From contig JAKTNV010000041.1 of assembly GCA_022747635.1 (NCBI GenBank), forward strand, positions 1,055,501-1,119,500: a DNA stretch of 64,000 nt. Direction: 5' to 3'. How positions within the stretch are numbered: position 1 is the stretch's first letter; the number at the start of each line of letters is the position of its first letter. The stretch comes from Hetaerina americana. Lineage: Eukaryota; Arthropoda; Insecta; Odonata; Calopterygidae. Positions 57,510-64,000 of the stretch are shown one piece after another. A program made the position numbers and the translations under genes. The notes below the pieces were generated by a model that did no database searches, was not told the origin of the DNA, and worked only from the letters and a program-made list of their open reading frames with translations.

Positions 57510-60067
57510 CTGCAGGAGGAGAGGCACAAATAACATCTCTTTCTTTTCTCAATGTCAACAAAGGCAAACCGCATTTTACCTTTAATGCTTCAGCATGCTA
57601 TCATTTGTGTTACGGGTCAAAGCGTACCCTTTATTTGAGAAATCATTATTAATTGGGATTCTACCATTGATGATATGTTTTCGATGTACGCAGATGGTAT
57701 GCTGGTAGCTTCGCATGACTAGACAAAACCTGACATGTTAAACTGCAACAAACAGCTCTTCAATTTCACAATTAGTCTTTCCACCATCTTGATCCAAAAC
57801 ACTTCTGAGATACATAAACTCTTCTGCCTGCTCTTTTCTTTGCCCTCCGATTTTAATATTAAGCTTAGCATTTCCCTTTCTTGTTCTTCCCATGCCTCTT
57901 TAATCATTTCCTCCACATATACGTTGAAAAGCACCACTGATAGTGGACAACCCTGCCTTACACCTCTCCCTAACACTGCCCATCCGGACACTCCATTCCC
58001 CACTCGCACCTGAGCAGTCTGAGACATGCACAGGTTGCGGATTAGCCTCCTGTCCCTCCAATCTATTCCTGTTTTCTGCAATATGCTCATTAATTCCACC
58101 CAATTCATTCTATCAAAAGCCTTTTTGAAATCTACAAAACAGGCAAATTTTAGTACCTCATGGCTTACTTGCTTCCCATGAGACAGAATTTCCCTCCATC
58201 CATGACACCGCCAGTGCTCGCATATTGACTTAAAATTCAAATTAAAATACTGTGTCTCAGGACCTGCCCTTTTCAAAGGATTTTCTCAGCAGATAGTAAC
58301 AACTGGAAAAGGTGCTTAAGACCAGCTACATCAGTAGTTTAAGTGGGCCTCTAATTAAGCCAAAGTGAGTACATTATTGACGGACAAAACGTTCTAATGG
58401 CCCTAATTCGGAACAGAAAAAGGCTTGATGCCAAAGTCTAACTCTGATTCAAAGAAGCCATTTAAATAAATAACTTCAGTATGATTTTATTGAGGAGGTG
58501 AAGGACTGCTCTAAAGCTTCCTTCCTCATGAAATACTCGCCAAAGGCTGGTTAATATGCAAGATTACCGCAATCTTAAAAAAATGTTTTCATCCACCATT
58601 CTGTCATATATTTTCACTTAAAAGAAATTTGCATTAATATGGACATAATGACTGTTTTCTATGTTCACGCCTGTATTATTTGTTCAATCTTCATCAGCAG
58701 CTGATATACAATAAGTGCCTACCAGCAGCACTACCCCATCAAATTATGCATGAAACAGGGAAAAATCGGGAAAGAGACTAATGACATGGTTATGGTGATA
58801 GCGCCATGGGTAGATCGTTAGGGTGTTTTTGAATGGCACAAGTTGTTAGTCGAAAGGTAGAGAAGATGTTGAAGACACCGAATGTTCAAGATGCCCTTTG
58901 ACCACAAAAAGAGATGAAAATCTTGCAAGAGTGAAGGCTCTGTTGGACAGGGATTGCAGATTAACTGTTTGCATGGTTTTTGATGAACTTGGTATCCCTA
59001 AAAGCGATGTGCATCGACTTGTGACGAGAACAAGGAAACTCACATGCGGGTCTCCTAAACCATGCGATTGAGGATGCCAATTTTTAGACAATGCCCCACC
59101 AGATTCGTTCCTCTTCCCCCGCCTCAAATCCTGGCCAAAAAGACATCACCACGGCTCAGTGAAAGCGTCACAACGAGCCGTGATGAGGGAGTTAAGCAAC
59201 ATTCCAGGTGCCGCCTTCCAGAAGGCAGTGGCAGCGGTGTGTGGACGCACAAGGGTGATTTTTGAGTGAATGTATAAATTCCTGCAGCAAATGTTTTTAG
59301 TCGAATCAGTCCCACTGCTTTGGGACAGACTTTGTATGAGAGAGTTTCACTGGAATGTGAATTCTACATGATTTCACATTGGTCTTTCAAGGATCCTCAA
59401 CCCTGAGGAATACTCCACTGGCATTTACTTAGCGCTTCCTTCAGGTCTCTCACTTCCCAAAGCTTCTCCCTTCCCATCAAGCAAAAACCATGGCCTACGC
59501 TCACCTGTGCTCTGGTTATCACATGGGCACACGTGAAACAGATCTGTTGAGTGAAATACGCATCAAGTCCCTTAAGCAATAGAAGGGATAAGTTTCTGCA
59601 ATACAGACTCATTGGCATTTCAAACAGTTTGCTTTTCCAAAGTTAGATATGATGTTATTGCAACTACATAATAGATCCACTATGCTAAAACATGCACTCT
59701 AAGTCTGCTGGTCTAAGGGCGAATGAATTCCTTCCTACATTTGCCCAATTCTTGGGAATCCATTGGATCATGAAATGGATCTTCAGGGAGATGGGAAAGG
59801 AAAGATTGCAGCTGTGCTGGAGGTACACTTGAAGGCGATAGACAAACAAACAGAGAATGGCTTACGTAGGCTATCCTCTCAAACGTCCTGTGAATGACTT
59901 GAAGCTTCTCGGTGGGGCAAAATGTTGTCTTTAACTGCTGCAGAGTTTCCACGGCTTCAACAAAGGCGTGGCCACGGCATGAGTGGGTTGGGGTGGGCGG
60001 CAGGGATGAAGGATCCTCAGAGGGCACCAAGGGACTCTCCAGCTCCGAAGCACACACCCAAAATTTC
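57324..60067 (-). CDS. ALS2: VPS9-domain protein, alsin (ALS2)-like, two exons seen
   Basis: Exons 60067-59866 and 57509-57324 join in phase 0. Together they read K-F-W-V-C-A-S-E-L, then F-C-P-T-E-K-L-Q-V-I-H-R-T-F-E-R-I, and G-M-D-D-L-F-P-I-F-H-F-I-V-V-K-A, G-S-E-I-H-F-I-E-D-F, G-E-L-G-M-M-F-T-T-L-K, the VPS9 signature of Rab5-family exchange factors. The D-D-L-F-P and M-F-T-T-L-K wording is closest, from memory, to alsin, which activates Rab5 on endosomes. Upstream exons (RCC1-like, DH/PH, MORN in alsin) would lie to the right, beyond the window. The gene converges on KIN17. Confidence 0.72.
57730..58145 (-). mobile_element. RTE-like LINE remnant in the ALS2-like intron
   Basis: On the - strand F-A-C-F-V-D-F-K-K-A-F-D-R-M-N-W through R-Q-G-C-P-L-S and E-E-M-I-K-E-A-W-E-E matches the main family. 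It then jumps past the F-A-D-D region to the L-N-I-K-like block and ends. It is internally deleted and truncated. Confidence 0.8.
58146..58839. other. ALS2-like intron, nothing recognised
   Basis: No repeat or exon recognised between the LINE remnant and the mariner. Confidence 0.45.
58840..59300 (+). mobile_element. mariner deletion derivative
   Basis: The + strand reads E-D-V-E-D-T-E-C-S-R-C-P-L-T-T-K-R-D-E-N and L-T-V-C-M-V-F-D-E-L-G-I-P-K-S-D-V-H-R (HTH domain). It then passes directly at about 59070 to the C-terminal D-N-A-P-P-D-S-F-L-F-P-R-L-K and A-V-M-R-E-L-S-N-I-P. The intervening catalytic region is deleted. Confidence 0.75.
59866..60067 (-). CDS. ALS2: ALS2-like exon, start of VPS9 domain
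   Basis: Acceptor 'cttcccaaatag', donor 'gcctac|gtaagc'. 202 nt, one base then 67 codons. It contains a Pro/Ser-rich segment before the conserved E-K-L-Q-V-I helix. Confidence 0.72.
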
Positions 60068-60689
60068 CTATTTGGGAAGGGAAGAAGAGAAAGAAAGCAG
60101 AGACAGAATTAATGCAAAATAATTAAAAATGCATACACCATTAGAGAATAATCTTGATGCAACCAAGTACCTCCTCAATCACTAAAAAAACTTTTGCTGT
60201 GTATATCGTTCTAATAATTCATAACAATCAATGCTAAATGAGGAATCAATGAGAAGATGGTGATTCCAGTGACATTGAGAAAGGAATTTTTCCTGTCAAA
60301 GAACATCAAATCACTATGGTACTACCAACCCATTCAACAAAGACTACATGGGTTTCCATTCCACCAAAAAATTTCATACATTTTCTCTTATAAAAGGTTG
60401 ACCCCTTCAGGTAATATAGATAACAGAAACACAGCAATTCCAGAGTTAATACTAATTGTCGACCATGGTTTCACCACTGTCTGGCATCACCAGATGTAGG
60501 CAGTGTAACGTAAGGCGAGGAAGAATGGGTGGGAGTGAAGGGGAGGCCTAGTGAGCAGACGAGAAGGGGGATGGGTGGGAAAGATAGGAGGGAGCAATCG
60601 CTAATTAATCAGGGGGGAGTGCACGTGGGTGCTAATCTCCAATTCTCCGAGGGCATCTAATCCTGGACCTCTCTTCTCCACCTGCACAT

Positions 60690-61760
60690 GGATCTCCGGT
60701 AGGTAATCACTGTGATGGATGCACGTCAGTAGGTACAGTTCAGGTATATTGAGTGGTGTATTTGTTGTTTGCAATGCAGGCTCAATATTCTTTGGCTCCG
60801 ATGTGGAAAGTCCTCCCGGTCTGCCTCAATGCACACGTGTCTGGATGACATTGCAGTCATCGTGGTGGAATTTGCATATTCCGCTTTGTTCCATGATGCC
60901 TGTTTTGTCTTTTTTGGTTCCCAGAATGTGTCTTTGGGTGCATGTTTGGTGCAGAAGGAGACGATTTGGCTTTTTTTCTTTGGAAGTAATCGCTGGATCC
61001 TCTGCAATATTTGCCACAGGAAAGGGAGTCCATGCCACCTTGGTCTGTCGTTTCCTTTGGGTTTGGTGCTGAATATGTCCTTCGTGGCTATTTGCGTCTC
61101 TTTCTTACAGTTAAATGTGATTATTAATTTCACGGTGGATCTGTAGTTTGCTCCTATTCATTCCACAGTCTGGAGTTCCAAGTGTCTGTTTGCGTCTGAC
61201 ATGAGTGCACTGCACAACCACCAGTGTCTTATGGAGCGAATGGCTGTTAACTTTTGTGAACTCCGTCCGTCGGATGGGATGTTAAACTGCGGACCCCTTG
61301 GCGCCTTTCGTAAAGAGTAGGCTAATGCCGACGCCGGGTTTCTCTCCACCCTTCATCCTTTCCTGTCCATCTCCTATGGCGCAAATGACCTTAGCTGTCG
61401 GTCGCCCCCCCTCAAAACTACTACTACTACTTTTGTGAACTCTGGTGTCTTGAATGGGTGAGTAACACTTCTAGTCTATGTAGCAGTGTTTCTTATAGAT
61501 GGAGAAGTCACATTTTCCCTTGCCTATTCGGATAGACAAATCCGCAAAGTGTCCCTTTACTTGACAACTCCCTCGTGAATTGTATTTTTTTGTCAGTGGA
61601 ATTCAGCACTGATGAAAATTTGCCAGAACGTCCCCGTCCACACACACAACACATCATTCACATATCAGCAGAGTAATGTATATATATCATGTTTGTAATG
61701 TCATATATCAGGAGGTGCTTGTAGGGGAATACTCTGCATTCAGGGCATTTCCCACATAAA
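60690..61760 (-). mobile_element. Penelope-like RT and GIY-YIG remnant
   Basis: The - strand has the RT signature Y-V-N-D-V-L-C-V-W (61664-61638), where the usual second Asp-box reads Y-V-D-D, then F-T-R-E-L, an I-Y-R-K-like block, the P-F-L-W-Q-I-x-Q-R-I-Q-R-L-L thumb segment (about 61040-61010) and a decayed C-x-x-C-N-V-I region like the start of a GIY-YIG nuclease. A SINE A is inserted at 61263-61429. Many frameshifts and the D-to-N change make it inactive. Confidence 0.7.
61263..61429 (+). mobile_element. SINE family A, truncated, 14-bp target duplication
   Basis: The repeat 'acttttgtgaactc' occurs on both sides (ending at 61262 and starting at about 61430). The body runs 'cgtccgtcggatgggatgtt' to 'ggtcgccccccctcaaaa' and a (TAC)n-like tail. 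It interrupts the Penelope-like remnant. Confidence 0.85.
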
Positions 61761-61989
61761 TGTCTTCTGCCAGGAGAAACACTCCTCATATTCCTATTTC
61801 CATCAATCAATTAGAACTTCTGGGGGTTGATTGTCACTTAGCCCTCTGGGAAGACCATTCTGGGGCAAAAGAACAAATATCTCAAGTGAAATCAAGGATA
61901 ATCTTCAAGAAAGAGTACTGATGTGCCCCAGGAACACAACGCAGTGGCTTCGTTGAAAAGGTCTCTCTCTCTCTCAGTGTAATCTGGTC

Positions 61990-62360
61990 ATGTCAAATGT
62001 TGGCAAAGGCAATGCCGTAGTAGTTACGCAAAAAAGGGATTGGATTAGAAAATGTGAAAACTTCATTAGTGCCAACAACCTAGTGCTCCTAAGTAAGGAC
62101 CCTACACCCAAATACCAACCAGGGTGGGGTAGAAATCTATTTCTTCATGTGAGGCCATTACACAACCCGCCAGTGGAAAGCCCATGCCCCAGTGTTTTTT
62201 GATCTTCCAAAAATCCACCAAAGTGAAATCCCCATCAGGCGGTACGTACCCCATTGAGGAAGGCATTGGCACCAGCCCTTCTATTCATCTACCATGAGTG
62301 ACCTTACCAGGAGAAATTTCCATTTCCACATGAGCACAGCTCTATGGGTAATAGCAATCT
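61990..62360 (+). mobile_element. Penelope-like RT N-terminal remnant, opposite strand
   Basis: The + strand frame 61990-62202 has V-G-K-G-N-A-V-V-V-T-Q-K-R-D-W-I and N-N-L-V-L-L-S-K-D-P-T-P-K-Y-Q, a motif of Penelope-type RTs that precedes the fingers. Just after it, in another frame, D-L-P-K-I-H-Q-S-E-I-P-I-R continues the same domain. It faces the - strand remnant at 60690-61760. Confidence 0.65.
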
Positions 62361-62999
62361 TAGAGGCTCTTCAAACATGCAGTCCCCAGGGAGAGCAAAA
62401 ACCATCAGTCAAGCAATAGTTCGGGAGCAATTGCAGTGTCATTTAATCATGCAGATGAAAGAAGTCCGGTCAGTCCATGGATGAATGTGGAAAAATAATT
62501 ACTGGCTTGTGTGTTTCTGAATAGGGTATTAACTGCAACTTGGTAATTTTAGACACAAGCTGAAAATTAAATTTTATCTTCTTCCAACAGTTTTATGAGT
62601 GCTATTCACAGAATTTCAACTGTTTAGTCTACCAGTAGATAAATTAGATTCTTTGCGATGAGATTCCTTTTTCTACATCAAAATAATAATTTTAATTGAG
62701 TTCTGTAAACTTAAGAAACTATTTTGTGCAAAGTTTCTAACATTATCGGCATGCATGTCAAAGTGAAATGATGACACATCTCCATCCATGCAAAAGAATG
62801 ACATAAATTCAAAACATTCTCCTGGGGAACTGATGCGACCAAGCATTTCCTCTCCCTCCACTCCCATTCCACCTCACTCCCCCCCCCCCCCCCAATACCT
62901 GGATTCCAAAGGAATATCGGCCTCTGCGGTGTACAATGGGTGGGGCAGGGTAATGGGGAGGAGGGTAAAGCCCCCAGGGTTGCTATTTATATTTTCAGC
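62361..62999. other. Nothing recognised
   Basis: No gene or repeat family recognised except a C12-14 run at about 62880-62893. Confidence 0.45.
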
Positions 63000-63400
63000 C
63001 TAATAATGAAAAGACAATAATTTATTATTGAAAATGGCTTTATTGTTTTTGAAGTGTTCTCCATGACAATTAATGCCCTTTTGCATGCGCTCGAACCAAT
63101 TTTCCCAACACTTTTTCAATGATATAGTGAGAGAGAGACTAAGGACATTGATAAAATAGATCAATTGAAGAGTCTGTGGCCACTGTTTAAGAGAAATTAG
63201 AAGCTTCAAAAGCTGCACCATAGCAACTCGTTCTTAGGTAGTATGTCAGTTCCATGGCATATACGCACACTCTTAAAATTGCTATTTTCTGCCATATAGG
63301 CGCCATGCTCACTTCTCAAAGGAGAGCATTTGGTATTAGCCCCATCTCTTTCTCCAGCATTAGATCCAGTCGAGTTTAAATAATTTACAAAGCCTAGCTA
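63000..63400 (-). mobile_element. Possible mariner C-terminal remnant
   Basis: The - strand frame 63221-63000 includes C-W-E-N-W-F-E-R-M-Q-K-G-I-N-C-H-G-E-H-F, like the end of mariner transposases (W-x-x-R-x-x-K-C-I-x-x-x-G-E-Y-F). No catalytic motif is visible upstream. Confidence 0.45.
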
Positions 63401-64000
63401 TCGACTTCCAGTCATTTTCTAAATGGCTGACTGAAAGATTACAACTACAGAATGCCATGGTGATAGAAGAAATAAAAAGACTTATTTTTTTCTGAAACTT
63501 GATGTTCCTAATTTGTTTAAAATATGATATCATCACAAATATGGGGTCAGTGAGAAGAAATGAGTAATTTCAAACTCCATTTCATCCCATCAGAATTTAA
63601 TGGTAACAACCTGCCAATGTCTACAATCAATTCAGACCAAATGTCATTAATCTATCAAAACTCATGTTCAAACCCCATGGAATATTATTTCTAGAAAAAC
63701 GATTGAAATACATTTCAAATATTCCAGTTTCTATAAAAGGCATTAAAAACCTTGCAGTGACCCGCAAAGTAACTTCAAAAAAAGAAAATATTAACTTAAC
63801 ACTTATCATTGCTCAAGAGTGCAACGCAACGCAAAAGCAACGCCGGATGACGTTCACCATTTGTGGATGTACCGCCGTGCTTAAACTCATTTACTCCATT
63901 GTAACTAGGCACAAAAACACAGCAGCAGATGTACCACGAACTTCATCCAACTTGCCTTTGATCTCTTTTGGTGTTAAGCCTTTTGAATATTGAAATGCTT
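63401..64000. other. Nothing recognised
   Basis: A 109-codon + strand frame (63664-63993) has no recognisable homology and no splice context; I leave it uncalled. Confidence 0.4.

Noticed and set aside
60719..61146. Plus-strand Cys/Phe-rich frames of 117-125 codons
   Set aside because: They are antisense to the Penelope-like remnant, whose motifs read on the minus strand.

Overview
This window is from an animal nuclear genome, most likely an arthropod. Coding sequence is sparse, split by GT-AG introns, and buried in transposons: RTE-like and CR1/L2-like LINEs, mariner and pogo/Tigger DNA transposons, tRNA-derived SINEs, Penelope-like pieces and (TA)n microsatellites. All exon models below were read by eye from splice signals, phase agreement and family resemblance; no alignment was run.

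The one complete host gene is KIN17 (DNA/RNA-binding zinc-finger and winged-helix nuclear protein) on the + strand, 15122-40773. It has eight coding exons with phases that all agree, giving a 416-residue protein. Introns 3 and 4 are about 8.3 and 8.7 kb and are filled by repeats. A CpG-rich promoter-like stretch lies just upstream and AATAAA signals lie at 41366-41385. On the - strand at the right edge, converging on KIN17, are two phase-matched exons of a VPS9-domain protein resembling alsin/ALS2 (57324-60067). On the - strand at the left edge are two phase-matched exons of an unrecognised zinc-finger-like gene (3386-4119). A frequenin/NCS-1 retro-pseudogene sits in KIN17 intron 3.

Layout: 1-2100 RTE-like LINE with an open RT frame; 2121-3237 foldback element plus AT-rich tandem repeats; 3386-4119 unknown gene; 4755-5275 LINE tail; 6838-10400 CR1/L2-like LINE (-); 10400-14750 mostly featureless; 14755-41400 KIN17 with its nested repeats; 41544-44890 full-length but broken RTE-like LINE; 45185-54500 mariners, SINEs and a duplicated 419-bp segment; 55077-55336 palindromic foldback element; 55960-56700 Tigger remnant; 57324-60067 ALS2-like exons; 60690-62360 Penelope-like remnants in opposite orientations; 63000-63400 mariner-like tail.

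The most unusual material is a set of long, almost loop-free palindromes (2121-2851, 17553-17942, 55093-55320). In each, the right arm carries a core of the form UGANGA, GC hairpin, GAAA and is followed by a short unpaired tail; two are flanked by 12- and 16-bp direct repeats. The copy at 17817-17856 reads as a nearly complete minimal hammerhead ribozyme. This architecture fits inverted terminal-repeat pairs of Penelope-like elements without any coding region. A related-looking palindrome at 27385-27785 is built from a tRNA-like sequence instead.
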